From AC-56 sp963702195 (GTDB lineage Bacteria; Actinomycetota; Thermoleophilia; Solirubrobacterales; 70-9): a stretch of 64,000 nucleotides of DNA. This document shows, piece after piece, positions 42,658 through 50,852 of this stretch (its first letter is position 1; every line of letters begins with the position of its first letter). The stretch lies in NCBI GenBank assembly GCA_963702195.1, contig OY969725.1, positions 2,852,001 to 2,916,000 of the forward strand, read 5' to 3'. The position numbers and the translations under genes were made by a program. The notes under the pieces were generated by a model that did not search any database, was not told the origin of the DNA, and worked only from the letters and a program-made list of their open reading frames with translations.

Positions 42658-43587
42658 TCACGCGGCGAGCGCGAGGAGGGCGCTCAGCTCGGAGGCAACG
42701 CGCGCCGGTTGGGCGGTCACATCCCACCACGTGAACCGGGCCACCCGCCAGCCCGCGAGCATCAGCGCGCGGTCCCTCGTGGGATCGTTGCGGCGCGCTC
42801 GGGTCGTGTCGTGAAAGCCCGCGCTGTCCGTCTCGACCGCGAGCCTGCGGTCGGGCCACGTGAAGTCCACCTCGTGCCCGCCGGCCGGGATTGGCAGTGG
42901 TACCCAGGCGTTGACGCGCGGCTCGGGCAAGCCGGCCTTCCGGCAGAGCCTCAGGAATGCGCGCTCCATCTCGTTCTTCGCCTCCGCATCGCTGAGCTTC
43001 GCGGGCCGGCCGAGCAGCGACCGGAGCAACGGTGTCCCCGGACGCCCCGGGAGGCGCTCGAGAAGGGCGGCGAGCTTCCCGAAGTCGAGCGCGGCAGGCC
43101 CAATCTGGGCGCGATGTAGCGCGTACTCAAGCGCGTCGCGATTCAGAACTGCGCTCAGGTCGAAGATCGTCCGTTCGACGGTCGTGCAGGGGATCGCATC
43201 GACGACGCAGACGTCCGCCGACGACAGCGTGTCGCCGCTGTGGACAACGATGCCAGGCCGCCAGCGTCCCGTCCGGCCGCGCGAGCTCACGTCGATACGA
43301 GCCGCGTTGGAGTTGCGAATTCGTTGATGGGCCGCCGCCGAGCAATGGGAAAGCACCGCTCCTGCTCCACATGCGAGCACCGCGGCCAGCCAGCGCCCCT
43401 CGCATGAGAGCCTCGTGTGGCCCGCTGCGTACACGCCGTGGTGGATCCGATGGAGCCATCCGGACCCGACACGACGGGTGATCATGCGATGTGTCAAGCC
43501 GACTTCGAGCAGCTGAGCGACCGACACGACCCCGTGCTGCCGAGCCGCGAGGCCCGCGACGGCCAAGTCCAACCCTCGCCGCTCCAC
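42658..43587 (-). CDS. orphan AbiEi-type antitoxin-like / DUF559 protein (copy 2)
   Basis: The predicted length is 309 residues from GTG 43587; an in-frame ATG at 43641 would add 18 residues but would translate through the repeat R2. The N-terminal winged helix reads GLAARQHGVVSVAQLLEVGL, then RRVGSGWLHRIHHGVYAAGH. The middle has AVLSHCSAAAHQRIR, IDVSSRGRTG and AIPCTTVERTIFDLSAVL. The C-terminus has the DUF559/Vsr-like core GGHEVDFTWPDRRLAVETDS, AFLRLCRKAGLPEPRVNAWV before it, and RDRALMLAGWRVARFTWWDV after. The D...E-x-D pattern of this nuclease fold is intact. No AbiEii toxin is adjacent. It lies between nusG and rplK, inside a pair of 29-bp direct repeats. Confidence 0.85.
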   Translation of the reverse strand: MERRGLDLAVAGLAARQHGVVSVAQLLEVGLTHRMITRRVGSGWLHRIHHGVYAAGHTRLSCEGRWLAAVLACGAGAVLSHCSAAAHQRIRNSNAARIDVSSRGRTGRWRPGIVVHSGDTLSSADVCVVDAIPCTTVERTIFDLSAVLNRDALEYALHRAQIGPAALDFGKLAALLERLPGRPGTPLLRSLLGRPAKLSDAEAKNEMERAFLRLCRKAGLPEPRVNAWVPLPIPAGGHEVDFTWPDRRLAVETDSAGFHDTTRARRNDPTRDRALMLAGWRVARFTWWDVTAQPARVASELSALLALAA

Positions 43588-43593
43588 GCCGAT

Positions 43594-43622
43594 GGTCGCA
43601 AATGCACCTATACGGTCGATTT
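43594..43622. repeat. 29-bp perfect direct repeat, copy R2 (upstream of the AbiEi-like gene)
   Basis: This is the second copy of the repeat at 42598-42626, 996 bp away. It ends only 6 bp before the GTG of the AbiEi-like gene on the minus strand. If its TATAGG works as a -10, the mRNA would begin a few bases before or at the start codon. Confidence 0.9.
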
Positions 43623-43754
43623 TCTGCCGGGCGCTGGCCATGGGCGTCATCGTGGACGCCCAGAGCGCGCGGATCAACACGCGCGCGCGCCGGAAGTGGG
43701 ACAGATTCGCGCCTACCCGCGCGCTGGGCGCGAGGCTCCGGGGCCGACCGCGCC

Positions 43755-44276
43755 CTAGACCTTCTTCACCTGGTCGTACCCGACTTCGACCGGCGTCTCG
43801 CGGCCAAAGATCGAGACCAGCACCTTGAGCTTGGCCGCGTCCTCGTTGATCTCGGCGATCTCGCCGGAGAAGTCCGACAGCGGGCCGGAGATCACCTTGA
43901 CGGTCTCGCCGACCGTGAACTGGGCGCGGGCGCGCGGGCGCTCGGCCGTCTCGCGGTGGAGGAGCCGGTCGACCTCGGGCTGCGACAGCGGGATCGGCTT
44001 GTTGCGCGAGCCCACGAACCCGGTGACGCCGGGGGTGTTCTTGACCAGGCCCCAGGCGTCATCGGTCATCTCCATGTTCACCAGCACGTAGCCGGGCATC
44101 GTCCGCTTCTCGACCGCCACGCGCTGGCCGTCCTTGAGCTCCGACACCTGCTCGGTCGGGACGACGACCTGGCGCACGCGCTGGCGCTGGTTCATCGTCT
44201 CCACGCGGTGCTCGAGGTTGTGCTTGACCTTGTTCTCGTGGCCAGAGTAGGTGTTGATTACGTACCAACGAAACAT
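43755..44276 (-). CDS. nusG: transcription termination/antitermination factor NusG
   Basis: NusG binds RNA polymerase and links it to Rho and the ribosome (via S10). The 173-residue protein has the N-terminal domain MFRWYVINTYSGHENKVKHN, KRTMPGYVLVNMEMTDDAWG, VGSRNKPIPLSQPEVDRLL and the KOW domain FTVGETVKVISGPLSDFSGE, LKVLVSIFGRETPVEVGYDQ. It lacks the long N-terminal acidic extension seen in Streptomyces NusG. It lies 51 nt after secE, the usual order, but rplK does not follow directly. Confidence 0.97.
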   Translation of the reverse strand: MFRWYVINTYSGHENKVKHNLEHRVETMNQRQRVRQVVVPTEQVSELKDGQRVAVEKRTMPGYVLVNMEMTDDAWGLVKNTPGVTGFVGSRNKPIPLSQPEVDRLLHRETAERPRARAQFTVGETVKVISGPLSDFSGEIAEINEDAAKLKVLVSIFGRETPVEVGYDQVKKV

Positions 44277-44327
44277 GGAATTGAAGTCGCTTTCAGTGAG
44301 TGGTGGTCGAGGCTTTCGGGGTGGAAC

Positions 44328-44945
44328 TCAAAGGAGGCGCCCGACGAGCCAGCTGAAGAGCGCGTCGAGCGCTCCCAGGTAGGCGGCCGCCACGGCGATG
44401 AAGATCACGGTGACCATGGAGGCCTGAATCAGGGTCTCGCGGTCGGGCCACTGGACGCGCTTGAGCTCGGCCCAGCAGGAGATGAAGAAGCCGATGACCC
44501 GACCGCGCTGGCGCGCCTCCGTCGGCTGCGACGGCGCCTCGCGGCGCTTTGCCGACTCCTTGCGCCGGCGCTCGCGCTCCTTGTCCTCGCGCCGGCGGGC
44601 GCGGCGGCTGATCTTGTCCTCGGTCGGCGCGGACTCCGCGACGGCTCCCTCCTCCGGCCTGCCGACGTCGGCGCGCGACGGCGCCGGGGGGCGGGATCTG
44701 CGGCGCTTCTCCTTCTTCGGCGGCGCCTCCTCGGTCTGGTCGCCGTCGGTCTCCGGGGCCTGCGTCAGCTCGTCGAGGTTCGCGCCCTCCTCTGCGAGCT
44801 CCGCCTCGATCACGTCGGCGCTCTCCGGTACCTGGGTGTGCGCCTGGGCGCGGGAGTCCGAGTCGCGTGAGCGCTCGGCCTCCTTGGCGGCGCGCTGCTC
44901 GCGCGCCCGCCGCTCGGCCTTCCGCTGCGCTCGCGTCTTCGCCAT
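44328..44945 (-). CDS. secE: preprotein translocase subunit SecE with long charged N-terminus
   Basis: SecE clamps SecY. The last 60 residues are the SecE domain: GRVIGFFISCWAELKRVQWP, DRETLIQASMVTVIFIAVAA, then AYLGALDALFSWLVGRLL, with a single membrane helix. About 145 residues precede it, all charged (Arg, Lys, Glu, Asp; for example RRARRREDKERERRRKESAK). Typical single-helix SecE has 60-90 residues in all. The start is ATG 44945; an internal start nearer the domain cannot be excluded, but no good Shine-Dalgarno is seen there. It is 18 nt after rpmG. Confidence 0.94.
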   Translation of the reverse strand: MAKTRAQRKAERRAREQRAAKEAERSRDSDSRAQAHTQVPESADVIEAELAEEGANLDELTQAPETDGDQTEEAPPKKEKRRRSRPPAPSRADVGRPEEGAVAESAPTEDKISRRARRREDKERERRRKESAKRREAPSQPTEARQRGRVIGFFISCWAELKRVQWPDRETLIQASMVTVIFIAVAAAYLGALDALFSWLVGRLL

Positions 44946-44963
44946 CGACAGGCAGGGCCCCGC

Positions 44964-45128
44964 TCAGCGGGTCTCCTTGTGAGGCGTGTGGCGCCCGCAC
45001 CAGTGGCAGTACTTGCGCAGCTCGATGCGGTCGGGCGTGTTACGCCGCGACTTGTTGGTCTGGTAGTTCCGCCGCTTGCACTCCTCGCAAGCGAGCGTCA
45101 CTGCGATTCGGACGTCTCCACGGGCCAT
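44964..45128 (-). CDS. rpmG: 50S ribosomal protein L33
   Basis: This is a 54-residue zinc-type L33, read from the sequence: MARGDVRIAVTLACEECKRR, then NYQTNKSRRNTPDRIELRKY, then CHWCGRHTPHKETR. The two CxxC pairs (CEEC and CHWC) that bind zinc are both present. L33 lies near the E-site of the 50S subunit. It precedes secE and nusG, as in most actinobacteria. No tRNA gene precedes it, although one is common at this place. Confidence 0.95.
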   Translation of the reverse strand: MARGDVRIAVTLACEECKRRNYQTNKSRRNTPDRIELRKYCHWCGRHTPHKETR

Positions 45129-45198
45129 TGACTGCTGATGCTTTCCTTTTCGAGTTCGAGCGGGCGGTGCTCCGGAGCGGCGGAACCCCCCTCCTCAG

Positions 45199-45270
45199 AA
45201 AAAAGACCCCGCCCCCCGCTTGTGGCGAGGGACGCGAGGTGCGGCGAAGGATAGCGCCCGGAACGGGGTC
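45199..45270 (-). terminator. possible terminator with large loop between calcium-repeat gene 1 and rpmG
   Basis: On the minus strand GACCCCG (45264-45270) pairs with CGGGGTC (45205-45211), followed at once by TTTTTTCTG. The loop is about 52 nt and partly self-structured. It could end the transcript of the calcium-repeat gene, or attenuate rpmG-secE-nusG if their promoter is upstream. Confidence 0.35.
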
Positions 45271-45337
45271 GGGCCCTTGAGGGGGGCCGGCGCTCGGTTG
45301 CGGATTGCGACCAGATCGGTGGGGCCGTTGCAGTCCC

Positions 45338-45931
45338 CTACGAGACGAAGGTGACGTCGTTGCAATCGTGGCTTACGTCGGAACCCCTGGTGGTGATCAC
45401 GTGGTCGTGACCCCTGCCGCAGTGGATCTCGTTCTTCCCCTGCCGGTCGACGAGGAAGTCACCTCCTCTGCCGCCGCGAAGGAGATCGTCGCCGGCTCCA
45501 CCATTGATCGAGTCGCTGCCGCGGTTGCCGTAGAGGGAATCGTCGCCCTTGGCGCCCTGGATGCTGTCGCCGCGCCTGCCACCCTTGACGAAGTCGTCGT
45601 CCTGGCCGCCGGAAAGCTGGTCGGCGCCCTTGTTTCCGAACATCTGATCGTCCCCGGAGCGGCCTCTGACGGTGTCGGATGCCTTCTGACCCTGCAGGTA
45701 GTCGTCATCGCCTCTGCCGATCAGGGTGTCCTGGCCGCCGCCGCCCCGAAGGAGGTCGCGATGCTGCGATCCCCTGATGAAGTCGCCGGCCTTGTTGCCC
45801 TGTAGGGCCACCCCGTTGGGAGTGAAGCCCTCCGGGTAATCGCTCGACGGAATCGGATGGACGGCTGCGTAGGCGACTGCACTGACGCCGAGCACAATCA
45901 CAGCGGTCAGACCAATGAACCTCAACTTCAT
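45338..45931 (-). CDS. secreted calcium-binding-repeat (RTX-like) protein 1
   Basis: This is a 197-residue exported protein. The signal peptide is MKLRFIGLTAVIVLGVSAVA; I take ATG 45931, with GAGGGGAG upstream, rather than the longer frame. The mature part is a series of 9-18-residue glycine/aspartate repeats such as GRGDDDYLQGQ, GRSGDDQMFGN, GAKGDDSLYGN and GGAGDD, the parallel-beta-roll form of hemolysin-type calcium-binding repeats. The end has Cys residues in HCGRGHDHV and HDCNDV that may pair. It has no catalytic or secretion-system domain. It is about 93% identical to the next gene; the middle of the protein is identical. Confidence 0.85.
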   Translation of the reverse strand: MKLRFIGLTAVIVLGVSAVAYAAVHPIPSSDYPEGFTPNGVALQGNKAGDFIRGSQHRDLLRGGGGQDTLIGRGDDDYLQGQKASDTVRGRSGDDQMFGNKGADQLSGGQDDDFVKGGRRGDSIQGAKGDDSLYGNRGSDSINGGAGDDLLRGGRGGDFLVDRQGKNEIHCGRGHDHVITTRGSDVSHDCNDVTFVS

Positions 45932-46010
45932 CGCGGCACTCCCCTCTGGGGTTACGCTCACCCCGCTGCGGTAAGGCTACTCGCCCTTCGTTACGCCACC
46001 GGAGACGCCA

Positions 46011-46039
46011 GTGCCGGGCCCCGTCGAAGGGCCCGGCAC
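46011..46039. terminator. strong hairpin between the two calcium-repeat genes
   Basis: Perfect 11-bp arms GTGCCGGGCCC and GGGCCCGGCAC enclose the loop CGTCGAA, 47 nt past the stop of calcium-repeat gene 2. There is no U-tract on either side, a form of terminator often seen in high-GC actinobacteria. Confidence 0.5.
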
Positions 46040-46085
46040 TCGCTTACGAATTTCGACCTCGTCGGCCGGGTCGCCGCACTGTCCC

Positions 46086-46679
46086 TCAGGAGATAAAGGT
46101 GACGTCCTCGCAGCTATGACTCACCTGGGATTGCCTGGTGGTGATCACGTGGTCGTGACCCCTGCCGCAGTGGATCTCGTTCTTCCCCTGCCGGTCGACG
46201 AGGAAGTCGCCTCCTCTGCCGCCGCGGAGGGCATCGTCACCGGCTCCACCATTGATCGAGTCGCTGCCGCGGTTGCCGTAGAGGGAATCGTCGCCCTTGG
46301 CGCCCTGGATGCTGTCGCCGCGCCTGCCACCCTTGACGAAGTCGTCGTCCTGGCCGCCGGAAAGCTGGTCGGCGCCCTTGTTTCCGAACATCTGATCGTC
46401 CCCGGAGCGGCCTCTGACGGTGTCGGATCCCTTCTGACCCTGCAGGTAGTCGTCCTCGCCCCTGCCGATCAGGGTGTCCTGGCCGCGGCCTCCTCGGAGG
46501 AGATCGCGCTTGCCCGACCCCTTGATGAAGTCATCGGCCTTGTTGCCCTGTAGGGCCACGCCGTTCGGCGTGAAGCCCTCCGGGTAATCGCTCGGCGGAA
46601 TCGGATGGACGGCTGCGTAGGCGACTGCACTGACGCCGAGCACAATCACAGCGGTCAGACCAATGAACCTCAACTTCAT
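46086..46679 (-). CDS. secreted calcium-binding-repeat (RTX-like) protein 2
   Basis: This has the same length (197 residues) and architecture as protein 1: signal peptide, then Gly/Asp calcium-type repeats and a Cys-containing end (HSCEDVTFIS). By hand comparison about 14 residues differ, clustered around residues 25-55 and in the last 18; the central 100 residues differ at one site. The upstream GAGGGGAG and ATG context are also duplicated (unit spacing 748 bp). This marks a recent tandem duplication, perhaps kept uniform by gene conversion. Confidence 0.85.
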   Translation of the reverse strand: MKLRFIGLTAVIVLGVSAVAYAAVHPIPPSDYPEGFTPNGVALQGNKADDFIKGSGKRDLLRGGRGQDTLIGRGEDDYLQGQKGSDTVRGRSGDDQMFGNKGADQLSGGQDDDFVKGGRRGDSIQGAKGDDSLYGNRGSDSINGGAGDDALRGGRGGDFLVDRQGKNEIHCGRGHDHVITTRQSQVSHSCEDVTFIS

Positions 46680-46751
46680 CGCGGCACTCCCCTCTTAGGG
46701 TCTGGTTACTCGCACTTCCTTACGCAGCGGTGCCGGGATACCTGACACCCG

Positions 46752-48170
46752 CTAGCCGCCCTGGTGCCAGACCAGGCTGTGCTCGGAGCCGACCCGCGCC
46801 CGGAGGCGCGCCGATCCGCGCAGGCGCAGCTTGGGCTTGAAGATGCCCCCCTGCCGAGCGTGAACGCGCTTCTTTGTGTGCCAGCCGCCGTGTTTTCGCA
46901 CCTGGACCTCAACGGTGCCCGTCCGCGGCGCCAGCCCCCATGTCCCCACGCTCTTCTTGGAGCGCCGGTGAGTGACGAACGGGAACCGGAAGCTCCCAGC
47001 GGAGGGCTTCGGCTTGCCGTTGTGGACGTAGAGGCCGGACTGCAGAGTTGCGTATGGGTTGTGGCGGTCGTACTCGTCGTCGCGGATCTCGAGGTTGATC
47101 GCCACCCGGGCGCCCTGCTTCCACAGCAGGTAGAACGATTCCTCGATCCACCGCGCCTGCTTCGTGGCCGGGATCCCCTTGCGGTTCGGCGGGTCCGTGT
47201 TCCACCAGAACTCGGTCGCCCACAACTGATGGTGCTTGCCGCGCGGGCGAATGTGGCCGGTGTGCTCGGCCGCATGGAGCACTTTCCGCACCCGGTGGAA
47301 GTCCGCCATTGCGATGTCGTTGCGGTTGATGGCCTTCTTGTGTGGCCCCCCGGACGTCGTGATCGGGTGATGCGCGAGCGCGTCCAGATGCGGCTTCGAG
47401 TGGCACTTCTTCGGCTTGAAGTGGCGGTTCAGGCAGAAGAGATTGCGAAGGAAGGTGAGCGGCCGCATCCGCTCCTGGCCCGGCGGGTTGCCATATGGCG
47501 CCGTGCCCCCCGTGACGACCTTCGCGCCGGACTGCTCGGCGTTCACGCCCTCGTAGAACGCGTTCAGCATCCGCCGGTAGAGCTTGGGGCTCTTCGGCTT
47601 CTTCCCGTGCGACCACTGCGGGGTGAGATAGCTCGCCAGGTTCGGCTCGTTCCAGGCCTGGAAGAAACGCACCCGCGGCAAACCGCCGAAGCTCCCGGAA
47701 TAGCGTCGGGCGAGCGCCCGGGCGAAGTCGCCGAGATCGGACGGATTCGGCTTCCAGCTGCCCGGAGGCGCCTTGCTTTGGCTCGGTCGATTCTTCCCCT
47801 CCGCCCAGCGAGGGGCGTAGGCGACCGTGAGCAGCACGTCGAGCCCTCGTGCCTCGGCGTCCCTGACCCCGGCATCGATCAAGGCGAAGTCGTACGCCGG
47901 GTCGGCGGGGTTAGCCGGGTTCGCCGGCCGGTGGGAGCCGACCACGCTTCGCCACGGCACGTTGATTCGGACGATGCCCGCGCCCTCGCTCGCTGCGCGA
48001 TCGAGCCACTGGGCCCGCACCGACGCGGCCGGCGAGGTGAAGAGGGAATCGTCCTGAAGGCCCGTCTTCAGACCATGGGCAGAGGCGATCGCCGGCGCCA
48101 TGAACGCAATCGCGAACGCGCACAGCGCCGCGCCTCGGCGCACCACGCCTCTCCCGCCCGAGCGATGCAC
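46752..48170 (-). CDS. secreted glycoside hydrolase, clan GH-A type
   Basis: This is a 472-residue protein with a signal peptide (about 10-30). The TIM-barrel pattern of GH-A enzymes is visible: VRINVPWRSVVGSHRP (strand 2), LDVLLTVAYAPRWAEG (strand 3), the acid/base Glu175 in FFQAWNEPNLASY (strand 4), and the nucleophile Glu320 in LWATEFWWN (strand 7). A C-terminal beta-sandwich (about 390-470: GLAPRTGTVEVQVRKHGGWH) probably is a carbohydrate-binding or linker domain. Family and substrate are not resolved. Its place at the edge of the polysaccharide locus suggests a role in trimming or remodelling the exopolymer. Confidence 0.8.
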   Translation of the reverse strand: MHRSGGRGVVRRGAALCAFAIAFMAPAIASAHGLKTGLQDDSLFTSPAASVRAQWLDRAASEGAGIVRINVPWRSVVGSHRPANPANPADPAYDFALIDAGVRDAEARGLDVLLTVAYAPRWAEGKNRPSQSKAPPGSWKPNPSDLGDFARALARRYSGSFGGLPRVRFFQAWNEPNLASYLTPQWSHGKKPKSPKLYRRMLNAFYEGVNAEQSGAKVVTGGTAPYGNPPGQERMRPLTFLRNLFCLNRHFKPKKCHSKPHLDALAHHPITTSGGPHKKAINRNDIAMADFHRVRKVLHAAEHTGHIRPRGKHHQLWATEFWWNTDPPNRKGIPATKQARWIEESFYLLWKQGARVAINLEIRDDEYDRHNPYATLQSGLYVHNGKPKPSAGSFRFPFVTHRRSKKSVGTWGLAPRTGTVEVQVRKHGGWHTKKRVHARQGGIFKPKLRLRGSARLRARVGSEHSLVWHQGG

Positions 48171-48172
48171 CG

Positions 48173-48731
48173 CTAGCCGGGCTGCTGTGTTCCCCTGCGC
48201 CGTCGCAACACCAGCGTCACCAGGGCGGCGAGCAGCGCAGCGCCGAGGATGATCGGCAGCAGGAGACCCATGCCGCTCGAGCCCGAGCCGGAATTGGAGC
48301 CGGTGAGCGCGTCGGCGATGCCCTTGATGCCCGAGCCCGAGCCGCTGGCCGCGGATCCGTCCGAGCCGGAGGCGGTCCCGGCCGAGCCCTTGCTGCCGGC
48401 CCCATGGCCCTTCGCGCCGCCCGAGGCCGAGCCCTTTCCGGGGGCGGTGGCGTTGGCGAGGTTGGCGGTCGCGGCCCCGGCGGCACCCTGCGCCGCGAGA
48501 GCCTGGCCGGTGGCCGGCGAGATCGACGACGAGCCGCCGCCGGAGTTACCGCCGCCTCCGCTCGGGCTGGGGTGATTACCGCCGCCACCGGGAATGGTCT
48601 CCCTGGTACTGGCCGACCGCGGAGTTGCCGGGCGGAGTATTGCCGTGATGGCCGTGATGGTGACCGGCAAGCGCGGCCGCTGGAAACGCCAGCGACAAGC
48701 TCAAGGTGAGCAAGAACGAAACCCTGCGCAT
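48173..48731 (-). pseudogene. secreted Ser/Gly-rich, single-membrane-anchor protein, frameshifted
   Basis: The first 45 residues from ATG 48731 are a signal peptide (RRVSFLLTLSLSLAFPAAAL) and HHHGHHGNTPPGNSAVGQYQ. After that the frame ends within a few codons, while the other frame continues ETIPGGGGNHPSPSGGG, a long Ser/Gly/Ala region and a C-terminal membrane helix (GLLLPIILGAALLAALVTLV) with RRRRG. The break is at a C-run (48601-48603): one base fewer restores GQYQ-ETIPGGGG. So it is a single-base insertion, real or a sequencing error. With repair it would be a roughly 185-residue surface protein of the VGQYxExxP type common in this bacterial group. Confidence 0.7.
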
Positions 48732-48842
48732 ACATACCCTCCATACGAGTCCGGCGGAGCGTTCCTGACACGGGAGGGGGTTCGTCGGGTCGAGGTCGCA
48801 CCGGTATTCGTCAGGCGAGCCTCGCGGAATCCGTAGAAGGAG

Positions 48843-50852
48843 ATGATGGCGCCCTTCGACAGCGCAAGGATGAGCGAGCGCGCCGACGGCGGGACGCTCC
48901 AACCCAGGGCGCCCGTCGCAGTTGACCTCGCCGCACTGTGGTCCCGAGTCGGGCCGCCCATGATCGGCTGGCTGCTTCCGTTCGCGCTGATCGTCTATCT
49001 GGCGCTGAAGGGCGGCGGCTATGACGACGTCGTCAGAGGCGAAGTGGGCATCGCGATCTCATGGATTCTGCTGCTTGGCGCCCTGGTGGGCGTGGTGCCG
49101 GCGACCCGGATCGGTCGTAGCGGCTGGATCGTGTTAGGGGTGTTTGGAGGGTTCGTGGCATGGACTGCGCTCAGCATCGCGTGGTCGGACAGCGCCGGAC
49201 GCAGCGTGACCGAGCTTGGGCGTGTGGCGGTGTTCCTGGCGGTCTTCGCTCTCGTGCTGGCCGCGCAGGGACGCGAGGGCATCCGCCGGACCGTGAGCGC
49301 GGTCGCGGCGGCGATCGCGGTCGTCGCGGTGCTGGCGCTGCTGTCGAGACTCCACCCTTCTTGGTTTCCCACCAACGACACGGCGCGGTTTCTCGCCGGA
49401 ACGAGATCGCGCCTCAACTATCCCCTCAACTACTGGAACGGCCTCGCCGCGTTGATAGCGATCGGCCTTCCTTTGGTGCTCGCGATCGCCTCGCAAGCGC
49501 GCCGCCGCGGACGCCGCGTTCCTATCCAGGCCCTCGCTGCCGGTGCGGTCCCGGCTATGGCCCTCGCCGCCTACTACACGTTCTCCAGAGGGGGCGCGCT
49601 CGAGATCGCGGTCGCGCTGATCGTTTTGGTGGCGTTTCACCCGCGGCGGCTCTCGCTGCTGCCGACGCTTCTCGTCACCGGCGCCGGGAGCGCGATCCTG
49701 ATCGGCGCCGCAAGGCAGCGCGACGCCCTCGACCACGCGCTCACCAACTCGGCAGCTCACACCCAGGGCAACGAGATGCTCGCGATCGTCCTGGTGGTGT
49801 GCGCGGGCGTTGCCTTGGTCCAAGCGGCGATCGTACTGGCGGCGCGCTACGAGCTTGGGCCGCGAATTCGAATCTCCCGCCGCGCGGCGCTCTCGGGCCT
49901 GGCCGCCGGCCTCGTGGTGGCGGTCGTCGTCGCGATAGCCGCCGGCCTCCCGGGTCAGCTCTCTCACGACTGGCACCAGTTCAAGACACAGGCCGGCCCG
50001 GGCTCGGGTGCCGAGCGATTTCTCAGCTCGAGTGGCAACGGTCGCTACCAGTACTGGCAATCGGCGGTCGACGCGAACGCCACTCAGCCGCTGATCGGGA
50101 TCGGCTCCGGAACTTACGAATTCTGGTGGGCGCAGCACGGGACGATTCCCGGCTTCGTTGTCAACGCCCACTCGCTCTACTTCGAGGCACTCGGCGAGCT
50201 CGGGATCGTCGGCCTGGTGCTGATCGCCGGCTTTTTGATCTGCATCCTCGCCGTCGGCGTCCGGCGGGCCTTGACCGCATCGCGCGATCGCACTCTCTTG
50301 GCAGGGGCGACCGCCGGTGCGGCCGCCTTCGCGGTGGCCGCCGCAGTGGACTGGGTGTGGCAGATCGCCGTGATCCCGATCGCCTTCCTGCTACTGGCCG
50401 CGGCGATCCTGCGCCCCCGCACCACGTCCCGCTCACGGGACCAGGTGCCCGAGCGTCCGCTGCGCCCCCGCCTGATCCTGGCCACCATCGCGCTGGTGGC
50501 CCTAATCGTGATCGCGATCCCGCTGGCGGGCGTGGACGCCGTGCGCTCGAGCCAGGCCGACGTGCGGGCGGGCGATCTCAACGGGGCGCTGGCAAACGCC
50601 CGGACGGCTCGCGACATCCAGCCGTACTCCGCGACGGCAAGCCTCCAGGAGGCCCTGGTGCTGGAGCTCAAGGGCGATTTGAGCGGAGCGGTCACGGCGG
50701 CCAAGGACGCCACGGCCCAGGCATCGAACGACTGGCACAACTGGCTCGTCCTCTCGCGCCTCGAGACCGAGAACGGCAATGCGTCGGCGGCCGTCGCTGA
50801 CTACAAGAGGGCGAAGTCGCTCAACCCCCGATCTGCACTGTTCAGCCAATGA
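48843..50852 (+). CDS. O-antigen ligase / polymerase-type membrane protein with TPR-like C-terminus
   Basis: This is a 669-residue protein with about 12 membrane segments (from about residue 42 to 520), followed by a soluble C-terminal helical part (about 565-669: DLNGALANARTARDIQPYSA, TASLQEALVLELKGDLSGAV, WLVLSRLETENGNASAAVAD) that looks like three TPR-type repeats. The Wzy_C/O-antigen-ligase signature is in SSSGNGRYQYWQSAVDA, PLIGIGSGTYEFWWAQHGT, then VVNAHSLYFEALGELGIVGL, with the conserved Arg, Gly-x-Gly and His. Such proteins join or polymerise lipid-linked oligosaccharides on the outer face of the membrane. The start ATG 48843 is followed by a second Met. It overlaps the next gene by 4 nt. 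Confidence 0.85.
   Translation: MMAPFDSARMSERADGGTLQPRAPVAVDLAALWSRVGPPMIGWLLPFALIVYLALKGGGYDDVVRGEVGIAISWILLLGALVGVVPATRIGRSGWIVLGVFGGFVAWTALSIAWSDSAGRSVTELGRVAVFLAVFALVLAAQGREGIRRTVSAVAAAIAVVAVLALLSRLHPSWFPTNDTARFLAGTRSRLNYPLNYWNGLAALIAIGLPLVLAIASQARRRGRRVPIQALAAGAVPAMALAAYYTFSRGGALEIAVALIVLVAFHPRRLSLLPTLLVTGAGSAILIGAARQRDALDHALTNSAAHTQGNEMLAIVLVVCAGVALVQAAIVLAARYELGPRIRISRRAALSGLAAGLVVAVVVAIAAGLPGQLSHDWHQFKTQAGPGSGAERFLSSSGNGRYQYWQSAVDANATQPLIGIGSGTYEFWWAQHGTIPGFVVNAHSLYFEALGELGIVGLVLIAGFLICILAVGVRRALTASRDRTLLAGATAGAAAFAVAAAVDWVWQIAVIPIAFLLLAAAILRPRTTSRSRDQVPERPLRPRLILATIALVALIVIAIPLAGVDAVRSSQADVRAGDLNGALANARTARDIQPYSATASLQEALVLELKGDLSGAVTAAKDATAQASNDWHNWLVLSRLETENGNASAAVADYKRAKSLNPRSALFSQ

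Noticed and set aside
42598..43622. An insertion sequence bounded by the 29-bp repeats
   Set aside because: There is no transposase and no terminal inverted repeats. Only a direct repeat and the AbiEi/DUF559 gene are present.
42658..44276. A complete AbiE toxin-antitoxin operon around copy 2
   Set aside because: No nucleotidyltransferase-like AbiEii gene is present on either side; the neighbours are nusG and rplK.
45129..45337. A tRNA gene upstream of rpmG
   Set aside because: The place is typical for tRNA genes, but no cloverleaf, T-loop GGTTCGA word or CCA end could be found. The region instead folds as a possible terminator.
45338..46553. Plus-strand open frames opposite the calcium-repeat genes with repetitive Val/Ala products
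   Set aside because: They mirror the repeats of the minus-strand genes. The signal peptides and Gly/Asp repeats support the minus strand.
45338..46679. CRISPR array
   Set aside because: The regular repetition here is coding (calcium-type repeats) and not identical repeats with unique spacers. No array was seen elsewhere.
48217..48801. 194-residue frame over the Ser/Gly-rich protein
   Set aside because: It is a third-frame artefact. The real product uses the signal-peptide frame and, after the single-base shift, the membrane-anchor frame.
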